DNA of 64,000 nucleotides from Anthoceros angustus (GCA_010909165.1 VJWM01000107.1:248001-312000), one strand, 5' to 3'; numbered from the stretch's first letter, positions 9,523-20,772 are shown. The notes: generated by a model from the sequence alone, not told the origin. Numbers and translations are program-made.

Positions 9523-11625
9523 TCAGCTGCTTGCTGCTTGGGCCCCTTTCAAGTCACCCATCAAGCTCTTCAACTGAGCAATAATCTCGCGCATCTGTGG
9601 GTGAGTTGCATCATTTGCCACAAAACTGTGTACTTCAGCATCTACACTTATCCGCGTTACACCAGGAGTTTTCCTCACCCCTGCATCTTTCATCCGGTCT
9701 CTTATGCATGACTGATCCTGCCACCTACCAGCTGCAGCGTATATGTTCGACATCAACACATACGCGGCAGCGTTTGAGGGATCAAGCTTGACTAAATGCT
9801 CAAATGCACGTCTGCCAAGATCCACGTCACCGTGTGTTTGGCAAGCAGCAAGCATGGATGTCCATACCTCGGCATTAGCTTGGACTGGACATGTGGTGAT
9901 GAGCACTTCCGCATCTCTGAGATGACCAGCGCGACAGAGCAGGTCGATCATGCAGGCAAAATGCTTGGTCTTCGGCATGACACCGTACTCAGCAGCCATG
10001 GATTGATATATGCGATAGCCCTCATCAACCAGGCCTGCTTGACTGCAAGCAGAGAGCACACACATCAAGGTGACCTCGTTCGGCTTCAAACCAGCTTCTT
10101 GCATCTGCGTGAAAAGCCGCAGAGCTTCCTGCCCGCGCCCATGCTGAGCATAAGCCCCAATGATTGCACTCCAAGAAATGACATCTTTATGTCCCAGGTT
10201 TGCAAAGACTTTCCATGCCTCATCCAAGCTCCCACATTTCGCATACATATCCAGTAGGGTGTTACCAACAAGCGTGTCTGACTCCAATTCACATTCTGCA
10301 ACACGCCCATGAACATGCTGCCCTAGCTCCAGGTCCGCCACACTGGCACACGCTCTCAGGACTATCAAAAAAGTCACCATATTCGGCTCTACGCCCTGGT
10401 CCTGCATTAGCCGAAAAAGCTCTAGAGTTTCCTTCCCAAACTCATTCTGCAAGTACCCCCCCAGCATCGAGTTCCAGGACACCAGATCCTTATCCAATAT
10501 ACTGTCAAACACTCTCCTCCCCTCATCCGCACGTCCACATCTACAATACATATCAACCACAGAGTTGGCAAGACCAACATCCAGGTCCCCCGATCTGACA
10601 AGCAGCCGATGAATATGCCTCCCCCGATCCACGGCCCCGGCGCTCCCACATGCCTGCAGCACACTCCCAAGAGTGACCTTATTAGGCTCCACACCCCCCT
10701 CCACCATGCGGTCAAACACCTCCAAAGCCTCCTTCCCCATCCCATGCCGCGCGAACCCTCCAACCATCGCCGACCACATCACCACATTCCTTCCCCGCAC
10801 CCCGTCAAACACTTTCCTCGCATCATCCATCCTCCCCAAAGTCGCGTACATATGAACGAGCGTGCTTCCAATAAAAACATTCAGCTCGATCCCCTGACCC
10901 CGCATCCCCTCCACCAGCTCCATCACTTCCTCCCTGCACCCCGCCTTAGCACACGCCGAGATCATAGCACCCCACAGCACCACATCCCTCCTGCACACAT
11001 CCACCTTATCAAAAACCTCCCGCGCTCGATCCACGCTCCCGCACTTGGCATACATATCCACCAGCGCGCTGGCCACCCTAACGTCCCCCTCCATCCCCGC
11101 GTCCGCCACATGCGCATGCACCATCTCCCCCTGCGCCAGCGCCCCGGCGCTGCCGCACGCCTTGAGCACCGCCACATACACATACCCGTTCGCCTTCACC
11201 CGGGCCCGCATCTCTTGGTACAGCGCGATGGCCTGCCGCGCCTGCCCGTGCGCAGCGTGCCCAGAAATGACCGCCTCCAAGGACACCGCGTTCGGCCTGG
11301 CCATCGCTCGAAACACCTCATTCGCCTCACCCAAGCTCCCGCACGCAGCGAACACCCGCACCAGATCGTTCGCCAGCAGCACGTCCGACATGAGCCCCTC
11401 GCCCGCCACCACGGCCCTGAGCCGCCGCCCGGACGCCAGATCCTTCTCCTTGGCGCAGGCCTGCAGGGCCCCGTGCAACACCTCCTGAACGGCGCCGCCG
11501 CCGGAAGCTTCCCGGCTCCTGCTCTCCTGATCGCTCCCGCCACAACGCCTTTCATCGCCGAGCAGCCGGCGGCCTCGCCCGGAGCTCATCACTGCGCGGG
11601 AAGATGGCGAAGAAGACGACTCCAT
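9523..11625 (-). CDS. PLS-class PPR protein ending at the E2 motif (no DYW)
   Basis: Organelle RNA-binding protein of the pentatricopeptide family, most likely an RNA-editing site-recognition factor. One intronless frame of 700 codons. After a Ser/Arg-rich leader of about 45 residues there is a run of alternating P, L and S motifs with landmarks such as LVDMYAKCGSVDRAREVFD, VLQACGSAGAVDRGRHIH and DMYAKCGSLDEAWKVF. These are followed by E1 (AAAYVLMSNIYAAAGRW) and E2 (VHSFVANDATHPQ), then a stop after SLMGDLKG. The HxE...CxxC deaminase-like DYW region is absent, and nothing like it follows the stop, so it would need a DYW partner in trans. The coding strand is extremely GC-rich in the 5' half and much less so in the 3' half. 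It is divergent from the M50B-like gene with 400 bp between starts. Target organelle not determined. Confidence 0.92.
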   Translation of the reverse strand: MESSSSPSSRAVMSSGRGRRLLGDERRCGGSDQESRSREASGGGAVQEVLHGALQACAKEKDLASGRRLRAVVAGEGLMSDVLLANDLVRVFAACGSLGEANEVFRAMARPNAVSLEAVISGHAAHGQARQAIALYQEMRARVKANGYVYVAVLKACGSAGALAQGEMVHAHVADAGMEGDVRVASALVDMYAKCGSVDRAREVFDKVDVCRRDVVLWGAMISACAKAGCREEVMELVEGMRGQGIELNVFIGSTLVHMYATLGRMDDARKVFDGVRGRNVVMWSAMVGGFARHGMGKEALEVFDRMVEGGVEPNKVTLGSVLQACGSAGAVDRGRHIHRLLVRSGDLDVGLANSVVDMYCRCGRADEGRRVFDSILDKDLVSWNSMLGGYLQNEFGKETLELFRLMQDQGVEPNMVTFLIVLRACASVADLELGQHVHGRVAECELESDTLVGNTLLDMYAKCGSLDEAWKVFANLGHKDVISWSAIIGAYAQHGRGQEALRLFTQMQEAGLKPNEVTLMCVLSACSQAGLVDEGYRIYQSMAAEYGVMPKTKHFACMIDLLCRAGHLRDAEVLITTCPVQANAEVWTSMLAACQTHGDVDLGRRAFEHLVKLDPSNAAAYVLMSNIYAAAGRWQDQSCIRDRMKDAGVRKTPGVTRISVDAEVHSFVANDATHPQMREIIAQLKSLMGDLKGAQAASS

Positions 11626-12025
11626 CGCCCGCTGCCGAGCTCCCGATCCGCGCGTAACCTAACAGCGAGGAAAGGGCGGTGCGAAGCGCACATACGCTAA
11701 CGACAGTTTTCAGTTACGCGGTAGAGTAACATGTAACGCACAGGACAGTGGACGATGGCGCGCGACGCGTTTTTGGATTCCCGGCTCCTGGGCTGAGAGG
11801 CAGAAGCTGCGGCGCAGGAGATGCTTTGGACTGTACTGTTCCATTCAAACGGCGTTCCCTCGCAGATAGCGGAGCCAGTGGCTGAGATCGGGACATAGCG
11901 TGCTTTCTTTCTCGGGAGCGCATTGGGGGTATCGCGGACTGCAAATGTTGGTGAGCAGCGGGAAGTAGGAACGATCCGGGGAGTTTGTTTGTTGGAACAT
12001 TTGCATCCGGGGAGGAGGATCTGAG
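11626..12025. promoter_or_regulatory. Divergent promoter between PPR and M50B-like genes
   Basis: 400 bp separates two start codons on opposite strands (minus at 11625, plus at 12026), so both promoters must lie here or overlap. No TATA box stands out on either strand. No other gene was seen. Confidence 0.5.
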
Positions 12026-12724
12026 ATGGGGCAGTGGCAGTTGGACTCGTGTTGCAATGGGGAGCAGCTGGCGTTTATGATAACCGTGGGGGTGTTCATC
12101 TTCGTCATTTTGGCGCTATGGAGGACGCCGTTGCTGCTGCCGTTCAAGCTCATCACAGTCTTCCTGCACGAGCTCAGCCACGCCATTGCGTGCAAGCTCA
12201 CCTGCGGGCACGTGGACAGCATCAAGGTGCACGCCAATGAGGGCGGGGCTACGCGCACCAGAGGGGGGGTGACGTGGGTCATTCTGCCCGCGGGGTACCT
12301 TGGATCGTCGTTCTGGGGGTTGGTGCTGGTGGTGATGTCCGTGCGGTGGATCCCGACCCAGGTCGCGGCCGGGCTGCTCATAGTCTCGCTGCTGGTGGTG
12401 TTGCTGAAGGCGGATAATTGGACTTTGCGGTTCCTTGCCGTTGGGTTCATCATTTTCCTGGGGCTGGTGTGGGTGCTGGAGTATAAGAGCGTGGTGCACA
12501 TTCTGCGCTACTGCGTGCTCTTCATCGGGGTCATGAATGGCCTCTTCTCTATTTACGATATCTACGACGACACCATCTCCAGGAGGGTGAACTCCAGCGA
12601 TGCGGAGAAGTTTGCCGAGATCTGTCCCTGCTGCACTGGCTGTGGCTGGGGCATGGTGTGGGGCTTCATCTCCGTCGTCTTTCTCCTGCTAGGAGTCTAC
12701 TTAGCTTTGGTTATCCTAGAGTGA
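12026..12724 (+). CDS. Peptidase M50B-like integral membrane protein
   Basis: A single intronless frame of 232 residues matching the plant peptidase M50B-like family. A first hydrophobic segment at about residues 15-35 precedes the zinc-binding motif HELSH at 48-52, followed by several more membrane segments (about 80-105, 115-150, 160-182, 208-230). A Cys-rich loop (CPCCTGCGW) sits before the last one. Catalysis has not been shown for this plant group as far as I know, so intramembrane proteolysis is inferred from the HExxH motif. It is divergent from the PPR gene and converges on the PLAC8 gene. Start chosen as the first ATG of the frame, just before the conserved membrane segment. Confidence 0.85.
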   Translation: MGQWQLDSCCNGEQLAFMITVGVFIFVILALWRTPLLLPFKLITVFLHELSHAIACKLTCGHVDSIKVHANEGGATRTRGGVTWVILPAGYLGSSFWGLVLVVMSVRWIPTQVAAGLLIVSLLVVLLKADNWTLRFLAVGFIIFLGLVWVLEYKSVVHILRYCVLFIGVMNGLFSIYDIYDDTISRRVNSSDAEKFAEICPCCTGCGWGMVWGFISVVFLLLGVYLALVILE

Positions 12725-13077
12725 TTGTTGATTCCTCCCTACCCGTGCTTCCGCATGTGGGTGGGACTCTCTTCCTCTCATTATTTGTAACATTGATCAA
12801 TTCTGTTCATTCCCCGGAGAAGTAAGCCGGTGGGATTTTCCAATGTGGTTTGCAAGGGTCCCTCTCATAAACGTCACCTTGCCCGATTCGGCCGGGCTCC
12901 AGTTTTGCACTTCCAAGGTGTTTGAACGAGCACGGTGGCCCCTGTGTGGTGGCGGTACCACCAGCCCAAACATGGACGCAGATTAGAAACAAGGTGGGAC
13001 AAGTTGAGCAACACTAGTTGTCATCTGCATACACCACACTATCCTTTGAGTCTTTCGTGTTCCTATACAATGGCACC
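12725..13077. other. Convergent intergenic spacer
   Basis: Contains the 3' flanks of two converging genes. No additional gene, repeat or RNA was seen. Confidence 0.4.
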
Positions 13078-13870
13078 TCAAGACGGCTGACTGCCAGAAA
13101 GGGGTTGAACTTGTGGACGATTATCAGTCATACTTTGTACTGGGGGAGGACCCGTCATCGACAAAGACTGGTATTTGGTGTCGTGCTGTTGCAGCTCCCT
13201 GAACTCCTGACAAATAGCACACTGATGGCAGAAGAAGTGTGTCGGGCAGTCTCCACAAGGTGCATCCTGCTCAAATGCAACACCACCACAAAGCTTGAAA
13301 CCGATCTGCTATGTAGCAGCATGCCAGCACATGCATAAAATGCTCAGAACTCGCAAAGCCTTGTACCTCCAAGTTGTACTTCGCTCTTAACGCAGTCCTG
13401 TATCCACAGGCATAACACGAAACACAGGAACCGAGTATTCCAAAAGGTGTTCCCGCATAACAGCAGCCGCTTGCCAACACACCCCAAAGCAAGCAGTGTA
13501 GCACGCAGGGTCCAGCCCACGGTCTACCCTCCAGCAGTTCAACGTTACGGCCAAAAAGGTAACAGGGGCACCACAGTCCTAGACAACCTGTTTGGAAGCA
13601 GAAAGGATTAGCTTACAGGACACAAATCCATCGTCAAAGTGTAGCTCAAATTAGTCGAACAATAAGACACACAGAAGGTAGGACTAGGAACACACAGATT
13701 TGCAGGTCATCAAAACAAGCACATATGCCCGATGACCACCGCTCAGGTTCATGGTGCCCGCTTCTGATTAAATTCGCCGATTCCACTTCCACCGAAATCT
13801 CATCGCCTTGCCCGTCGTCACCTGGAGCCGGGACATATCCAGGCGGTACATAGGCTCCCGCTACCTTCAT
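13078..13870 (-). CDS. PLAC8-domain protein of the cell-number-regulator (CNR6-like) group
   Basis: Cys-rich membrane protein; relatives act in organ-size control or cation/heavy-metal transport. Exons 13870-13696, 13587-13367 and 13266-13078 join in phase into 194 residues. The N-terminal part is Pro/Gly-rich (AYVPPGYVPAPGDD) and then reads ERWSSGICACFDDLQ. Exon 2 gives the diagnostic PLAC8 block CCLGLWCPCYLFGRNVELL, a hydrophobic hairpin (VLHCLLWGVLASGCCYAG) and YRTALRAKYNL. Exon 3 gives the second Cys block THFFCHQCAICQEFRELQ and a Pro-rich tail. Length and order match plant CNR6-type proteins. Precise function in this plant is unknown. Confidence 0.88.
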
Positions 13871-14804
13871 CCCCTCCTATCAATTTCATACACAGTGTCA
13901 AGCCTGAAATAAAACAAGCAAGGCCACCACAAGGTCGATCATTCATCAGCTAACCGAAACCTAGGAAACCGCATGGCGGTCCATCTCCAGGGTTCTACAG
14001 CAATCCACAACCTGGCGAGGACCGTTTGTGAGCCATTCCACAACCCATCCCTCTACAACCGAGGTTACAATATAGCCTGCCTTGCCACACACGTTTTACA
14101 GCTCATGCTCTACCTCAATTGGGGCGCAGAGAAACCTAGCTCAGAATGTCACAGCCGGAGCTATGGAAAGGGGGATGCCTTTCCCTTCACTCCGCTCCCT
14201 GGTTTGTTAACCACGCAATTGCTGAATGGCCATAGTCCAGCAACCAATTCACCGCATCTGTGGGGACAAACTCAGCTCTGATGTTCAGTTTTCGGAAAAT
14301 TCTCCTACATACACGTTGATTCGTGTTGTCGGACTGGTAATAAGTCATTGAACATCTTTGCGCTTGGGCAATGACGCAGTTAGTGAGGTGAAACCGAGAC
14401 GCGTCAGTTGCGGGTTGAAAACTTTTTCCAATCCCCCCCTCTTGGTTTCTTGAGAATAACTCATTGAACATTGAACCATTCTGCAAAATTAAGTCATTAA
14501 ATAATTCTCCTAAATTCTAGGGGCCGCGTATTGGTCACGTTCATGGGTAGGTATATCTACATACGTCCTACCTAATCAAACACTGCTCTGAAAAATAAAA
14601 TATTTAAAAAATTACTACTCAATATTTGAATAATTATTACCCAAATATCTAAATAATGTATATCAACCATGCTTGGTCAATGCATTTGGCTACTTGGTTA
14701 CTACCGACAACACTCTAAAACATATTTGTCATATTCTTTAAGTCGCCATAATCTGAGATTCGGATGGTGACGTCATGATGCTTACGGATGAGCTGGCAGG
14801 CAAT
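13871..14804. other. Gene-free flank of the PLAC8 gene
   Basis: Short unrelated open frames only. The last ~300 bp become AT-rich and lead into the tandem array at 14805. No gene or recognisable transposon protein was seen. Confidence 0.35.
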
Positions 14805-15056
14805 AGTGTGGCATGGTCTTACTCTGATAGAGCTGAAGGGTTTGATACATTATAGATAGTGTGGCATGGTCTGCAATAGTGTGGCATGGTCCTACTCTGA
14901 TAGAGCTGAAGGGTTTGATACATTATAGATAGTCTGGCATGGTCCGCAATAGTATGGCATGGTCCTACTCTGATAGAGCTCAAGGGTTTGATACATTATA
15001 GATAGTGTGGCATGGTCCTACTCTGATAGAGCTAAAGGGTTTGATACATTATAGTT
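14805..15056. repeat. 73-bp tandem array, about 3.7 units
   Basis: The phrase AGTGTGGCATGGTC or a one-base variant starts at 14805, 14878, 14951 and 15004, each followed by CTACTCTGATAGAGCT and GGGTTTGATACATTATAG. The first spacings are 73 bp. The last is 53 bp because the TGGCATGGTCCGCAAT segment is missing. Confidence 0.9.
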
Positions 15057-17148
15057 TGTCCCACTGCCTCCTCACTTCACTACCTTATGGCCGATACGCC
15101 ACAACCAACCTTCTCCTACAAAAGGGCCGCTCTGGTATAGGATGCAAGTGCTGCAACCCTCTCCCATATTCCACTTGGGTCAGCACATAGTTGGATGGCA
15201 CCTCCCGCATCGTCGTCTGGCTATCGACCATAGATCCGTTGCTCTGCCCTACTCTAATTGTTTTCTTAGTTCTAAGCTAGTTCTGATTGTTGTTGCCACT
15301 AACCTTGTTGCCCTACCTGACTGATTTGCTAGCTCTCAGTGGAATTCTAAGGTCCACAGGGCTTGTGAACTTGTTCGAGCTTTTAGGAATGAGTATTATG
15401 TATGTGTTATTTCCTACAGATTGTTTCACCAGCCTTCCCTACAACATGAGCAAAAAGCCGCAAGAAAGGGTTCACCCAATCATCTGATAAAGGCAGGGAC
15501 CTTGCCACACGTGCCTTGACAGAGTTACTAGAAGCATCCAATAATGAGCAACTTGGAGTCAACAACAATGCAATGGAACAAAACCAACAATCGGTTAGAG
15601 TCAAGCATTTTTGTAACATTTCTAGAGATTCATAACAATGAACAACACACTCACTAGTAGTCCATCACATCATTAGAGGTGTACATTAAACTCAATAAAC
15701 GATACAAAAGACTGTATATGCCCAATCTAAGGAAAAACGCTTATAACTATTAACCCTAAGTGGTAGCAATGTAGACTAAGTAACCATTAATTATTTAACA
15801 CACCCACTCATTGTTAACTAGCTTAGTTGAGTAGAATTATATACAGCATGTATATCAAAGAGTTAGACAAAACCTCGAACTCAAGCCCTTGTACCATGCA
15901 CCATCAAACATAAACGCCTAAGGAAAACAGGTTACTCCCAAGCGTCCTTCTACGGGTGCAGCCTTCAAAGCGCCTTCTTCACAATCGCAGGCGTGGTGCT
16001 ACCATTTCCTTTTCCGATGGACGATAATTTTTACCAATGTCCTGACCCATCAGTCCCTCAGGTCCAACATCAACGACCCATTGGAGGATCTCTACACCTC
16101 CCCTCTCAAGAGCATTGCCTTAGCAGCCTCTAGCTTTCCCTTTCCGAGGAGTGGTTCCGGGACTACGCCTCCTATCTCCTCCGGTGGGCAGTTGTATACC
16201 GCCCAGATCGCCTCCAGCATCCATTATCTGGGATCCTCCCTCAGGCTTTTGGAGCGAACCGACTCGTTGGCCGTCGCCAATATCTTCCTCGCGTATTTTG
16301 GGAAAAATGACATACTGTCGTATGTCCACACCGCTTAGAATACCTCCAGACGCTATTCCTGCACCAGGTTTCCAACCTCCTCTAGCCATGGCCCGAATTA
16401 ATTTGGGTAATGCTTGGTGGTGATGTTTTTCTCCACCAGTGTCCACAGAGCAAGGACCTCCGTCTTCGACTTCTTCGGCGCCATCCTACTGTGCTTCCTG
16501 CTTACTTGCTGGGGAGCCTTCGCGCTACCATACCTCCTGCCAACCTTGGCTCAGGTGGAACGCGAAGTAAGCGGTGCATCTCAAAGCTTCATCGCTCTGT
16601 ACTAGTGCTGGTACGCCGGAAGAGCAAACGCCAGAGAGCAGGGTGTCGGAGTGCGAGGGAGTGAGAAAACTGCCAAGATGCGAAACCGAGCCGACCCCTT
16701 CCACTCCTGGTTGCGGCGCAGGGGACGTAACTGTCGCGCGGGAACGTGTCCTTCCGCATCCGGCGACTTCCGTCCACCTACATCTCATACTGCACCTTCA
16801 CGTCTCTGGCCCGCCGTTGTTTGATACATGTCCCTGGGTCATGAACTCCGCCCTAGACTGCTAATAATGTCCTCTGGCAGGTCTGCGGCTGCCGGACCTC
16901 CTCTTGAGCCTTCCGGTCCGTTTCCAATGGAGTTTTAGCTGCGCCGCCGGAGTTTGGCCCCATAGGTCTTATTGCCTGAATTTTTCCTCTATTTTCACAC
17001 CAAATCACACACACAAAAAAACAAACCCTCTATGAAACTAACTCTTGGGAAGATCAAAGCGTTTGTTCCTTGTCCACAATTGGTGAGGCTCTTCCTTTGT
17101 AACTCTCTCATAGCTGAATCTGCTCCTGGTCTTCATCGTGAGGAGCAG
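15057..17148. other. Unassigned repeat-like DNA
   Basis: No convincing gene. A minus frame at 16446-16120 and plus frames at 16414-16664 show no recognisable domain. The AT-rich part around 15600-15900 resembles decayed transposon sequence, but no protein similarity could be named. Confidence 0.3.
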
Positions 17149-17345
17149 AAAGTTTGTAGAAGCGTAAAGGATGAGCTCGATGCTGTAGGCTATGTGGAGC
17201 ATCATGGCGTCTGGAAGAAAGTTTGTAGAAGCGTAAAGGATGAGCTCGATGCTTGGCCAAGCAGCTCCACATGGCGTCTGGAAGTACGAAGACATGCTTG
17301 GCCAAGCAGCTCCACATGGCGTCTGGAAGTACGAAGACAGTTGAT
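17149..17345. repeat. Two overlapping short tandem duplications
   Basis: A 69-bp unit containing GTTTGTAGAAGCGTAAAGGA starts twice (about 17151 and 17220). It is followed by a 45-bp unit containing GCTTGGCCAAGCAGCTCCAC at 17251 and 17296. The second unit includes the palindrome GCTTGGCCAAGC. Confidence 0.85.
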
Positions 17346-17759
17346 GCGTAATCGAGCTGGAGAGTGGAGCGTAAAGGCTTGCGCTTATCATAGAGTTCAC
17401 ATGACAATCCAGTAGAAGGGAATCTAGGGGGTACACATGATAACCTAGCGTAGATAGCTTAAGAGGAAGTGTTACGAGGAGGGTTATTTTAGTAAGCCCT
17501 TGGATAATCTACCTATACGTAGGTTATATGCATATTAGGGCCGTATATATGAAAGGACACAATGATGATATATTTAAAACAATTTTCTACTTATTAATTA
17601 ATTGCCTATTCTAAGTCACATGTTCTAAGCTCTCGCGCTCTGGCTCTTACCAAAAGGTTTCAACTTGCATACCTCATCAGGATGTGACTTGTCCTCACAC
17701 CCTTTAGATTGGCACATGTACAGATATATGTGCAAAAGCCCGAGAGCCTAAGACCCGAT

Positions 17760-18690
17760 GATGGAGAAGATTGGGTTTCCTCTGCCATATGACTTCATAA
17801 GGCATCTTATGAGGAATAGAGCTGGTAAAGAGGCGATTCAAGACATATGTGGCCGATACAATAGCTTCAGTCCAGAAACGTTGAGATAAGCCAACTTACA
17901 CTAACATGCTACGAGTCATAGAAAGTAGGGTCTGGTTTTTCCGATCTGCAACCTCGTTTTGCTGGGGAGTATAGGGAACTGTCAATTGCCTCTAAATACC
18001 ACGCTCTTGAAGGAACTGATCAAAGACATTGTTGACAAATTCTGTGCCGTTATCTATGCGAAAAGACTTAAGCAGTTTCCCAGTCTGACGTTGTATAGTT
18101 ATCGATCAATCTTTGAAGAGATCCAAGGTCTCATGCTTGTGTTCCATTGTGTAGGTTGGCAAGTATAGCGGGGGTAATTATCTGTGAGACAAAGATAATA
18201 CCAAGCTCCATCAATGGATGGTAGATGGATCTTTCCAAAGATGTCAGCATGAACCAGTTCAAGGACTTCCTCGGCTCTATGAGAAGCTGAGGAAGGAAAT
18301 GGCTGCTGTTTCTACTTGGCAATGATACATGCTTCACAGGGTGGTAGATCCTTGATACATTGAGGTAAGGGTTCCATATGACAGCCCTGTAGAGACCTTT
18401 CTATCCGCTTACTTTTATTTACATGGCCGAAGCGTCCATGCCATAGAATAGCTAGTCTCTGTGTTCATCCATGTTTCACTTATCTTTTGATCATTAAATT
18501 GCGCCTTCACGCCTGACTTACAGCGTCGTTTGTCATTGCGGGACCCATAAATGTAAATATTTCTATGCAGGTTGGTCCCATTAAAACCTGCATAATGGCT
18601 TTGCGTCTTGCGCTCGTCGGGTTTCGACATTAAAAACCAGCGACCAGTTGTGGATTTATCAGTGCCATCATAAATGACAAACATCGTTGT
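17760..18690 (-). mobile_element. Decayed Copia-type LTR retrotransposon fragment
   Basis: Minus-strand translation across several frames gives pieces of a Ty1/Copia polyprotein in the right order. A gag-pre-integrase segment comes first (LAILWHGRFGHVNKS around 18450). Then comes integrase (LELVHADIFGKIHLP around 18265), then RQLTVPYTPQQNEVADRKN around 17960, and YVLNRLFTSSIPHK-like sequence near 17830. Stops and frameshifts separate them, so it is not functional. No reverse transcriptase, RNase H or LTR pair was identified nearby. Boundaries are approximate. Confidence 0.75.
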
Positions 18691-18889
18691 TTTACAGCGG
18701 CTTCCAATCGGGACTGCACTTTTGTGACTGTGACATCACGGTCATTTCTTATTTAGGTTGTTTGAGCAACATGTTTGAGAAACTTCCATTTTCATCCGAC
18801 TTTGTCCCGGGCTAACTTTTCAGTGAATTGCCTTCGGGCCGAAAAGACATACAGAGAGCGTGATAGAGTTTTTGGGTTGAGAAAATGAT

Positions 18890-19106
18890 GCCCACTATGT
18901 ATGTCCAAATGGCTTAGGCCAAATAAAATACACAACGTAGTGATTAAGCATCCTGTGCTTAGATAGGTACTTAGATGGGGTGCCTAAAGGGAGTGGATGC
19001 CCTTGGTGCAAGTAGCTTAGGCACACCATGGTACAAGTTGTTAAGTACCAAGTCCCATGACGGAAATCCATCCTTAGTGGACTTAAATAAAATTCTTCTT
19101 CTTTTT
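18890..19106 (+). mobile_element. Short retroposon with 5S-rRNA-like internal promoter, copy 1
   Basis: This stretch is about 85% similar to 56525-56757. Near its 5' part it reads TTAAGC, GTGCTT, GTACTTAGATGGGGTGCCT and GGGAGTGG in the order and spacing of the 5S rRNA gene's box A, intermediate element and box C. It ends in TTAAATAAAATTCTTCTTC with a short T-rich tail. No coding capacity, flanking LTR, primer-binding site or polypurine tract was seen, so a SINE of 5S origin fits better than a Cassandra-type TRIM element. Target-site duplications were not clear. Confidence 0.6.
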
Positions 19107-19526
19107 GTATGGCATCATAAGTCAGTCCTTAGTGGACTACGAAATTGTTTTTCAACTTTTCTTCTATGCCTTGCCCGAAACAGTTACCTATCAAGATTTA
19201 GACCCGATATACATAAGTACATACATACAAGCACCGAGGAAAGTCGTAGTGGTAAACCGTGGAGCTGGTCTCAAGACGCCGTGGTAAAAGGCGTCTGCCT
19301 TGCGGTTCGGATAGCGGAGGCAGTATGCCAATGAGCACCCTGACCCGGGGCAGAAATATCAGGACCCTTATCTCCTATCCTCTCGCGCTGGACGTGTGGC
19401 TGCCTCACATCAGCCGCGCATTCCTGTCAAACTCTATCGACCCTCACTGCCTTTGCAGTTTAGTATTGCGCGCATCCACCCCGCACTCCTCCTCCGAATT
19501 TCCAACCTCACCTCCGGACTGCAGCG
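19107..19526. promoter_or_regulatory. Upstream region of PSAD
   Basis: Starts with a partial echo of the retroposon 3' end (TCCTTAGTGGACTA at about 19125). The last ~200 bp, C-rich and pyrimidine-rich before the ATG at 19527, are the likely promoter and leader of the PSAD gene. No other gene seen. Confidence 0.4.
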
Positions 19527-20138
19527 ATGGCGGCCATGACGACAGCCGCGACCGCGGTGGTGGCAGCGGCCGCGCCCGTCGTGGCCAGGGAGAGCAGCAC
19601 CAGCAGCGTGCGGGCCCGCTCGTCGGCATTGTTCGGCCAGAGAATGCAGGCCGTGTGCGCAGGCGCCAGGGTGAGCATGACAGCTGCGGAGGCCGAGGCG
19701 CCGGTCGGGTTCACTCCCCCGGAGCTCAAGGCCGACACGCCCTCGCCTATCTTCGGGGGCAGCACCGGCGGCCTCCTGCGGAAGGCGCAGGTGGAGGAGT
19801 TCTATGTCATCACGTGGGAATCTCCCAAGGAGCAGATTTTCGAGCTTCCCACCGGGGGCGCGGCCATCATGCGCTCCGGCCCTAACCTGCTCAAGCTGGC
19901 CCGCAAGGAGCAGTGCCTGGCGCTGGGAACCAAGCTCAGGACCAAGTTCAAGATCCAGTACCAATTCTACAGAGTGTTCCCCAACGGAGAAGTGCAGTAC
20001 CTGCACCCCAAGGACGGAGTCTACCCCGAGAAGGTGAACGCTGGCAGGAAGGGAGTGGGAATCAACTCCCGCAGCATCGGCAAGAACGCCAATCCCGCTA
20101 CCGTCAAGTTCACAGGAAAGGCTGCCTTCGACTTGTAG
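19527..20138 (+). CDS. PSAD: Photosystem I reaction-centre subunit II
   Basis: Stromal subunit of photosystem I that docks ferredoxin. Intronless, 203 residues. An Ala/Ser/Arg-rich chloroplast transit peptide covers roughly the first 50 residues. The mature part then shows [75 protein letters not shown] and the C terminus [11 protein letters not shown], all hallmark PsaD blocks. Length matches plant precursors. GC-rich codon use fits a highly expressed nuclear photosynthesis gene. Confidence 0.97.
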   Translation: MAAMTTAATAVVAAAAPVVARESSTSSVRARSSALFGQRMQAVCAGARVSMTAAEAEAPVGFTPPELKADTPSPIFGGSTGGLLRKAQVEEFYVITWESPKEQIFELPTGGAAIMRSGPNLLKLARKEQCLALGTKLRTKFKIQYQFYRVFPNGEVQYLHPKDGVYPEKVNAGRKGVGINSRSIGKNANPATVKFTGKAAFDL

Positions 20139-20772
20139 AGCTTATGCTGCTCTGGCTGACTCCATCCGCCGCTGTATCGTGTACAGTTTCTTGTAGTCTG
20201 TCCTATCAATGACACCACATTCTGTTCCTCACTGCCTTGTCTCGATCTGGTTTTTGTGTTGCGTCACATCGATGGCGTTTCCTGATTGAGACTTGGCATG
20301 CATCCCGGCTGATCGATGGCACAGGCTTTCTGCCACCTGACTGGCTTGTCCGTCAGAATGTGTAGACCATTTGTTCCTCCTACAAATATTCGTAGAGTAA
20401 TCAGAAGGCCCAAATAGCGGCTCTCTGTCTAATATAGCACTGGACGTGTACCTACATTATTGTCATTGAAGGCCATTTTAGTCTTCACAAGTATACATCT
20501 GCTTCTGCTGAACTGTTCTGTGTTGCAAATTATTTGTGACTTCCATACCTAGTTGATTTCAAGCTTCCCCTGCAATGCCCAATCGTGTGTACAAATGATG
20601 AGCTTGAGACCAATCTTGCGTTGGTCGCAAGAGGGATCGGATGGTGTTCCGTTTTGAAGTGTTTGGTGTTTTGCTAATGTCTCCACGAAAAATGATTCTC
20701 AAATCCGCTTGAGGTCTTAATACCTGTGTGACACCTAGGTGGGTTCACTGGTATCCCAGGGTTTTGCAGGCG
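20139..20772. other. Convergent spacer between PSAD and DYW-PPR gene
   Basis: Contains the 3' flanks of two converging genes. It is AT-richer than the coding regions. No gene or repeat family was seen. Confidence 0.4.

Noticed and set aside
10609-11700. 363-codon plus frame opposite the PPR gene
   Set aside because: His/Pro/Arg-rich reverse-complement reading of PPR repeats. The minus strand carries the real motif series.
18890-19106. A true 5S rRNA gene
   Set aside because: Only the promoter-like half resembles 5S. The 5' 50 nt and 3' stem of 5S rRNA are absent and box spacing is altered.
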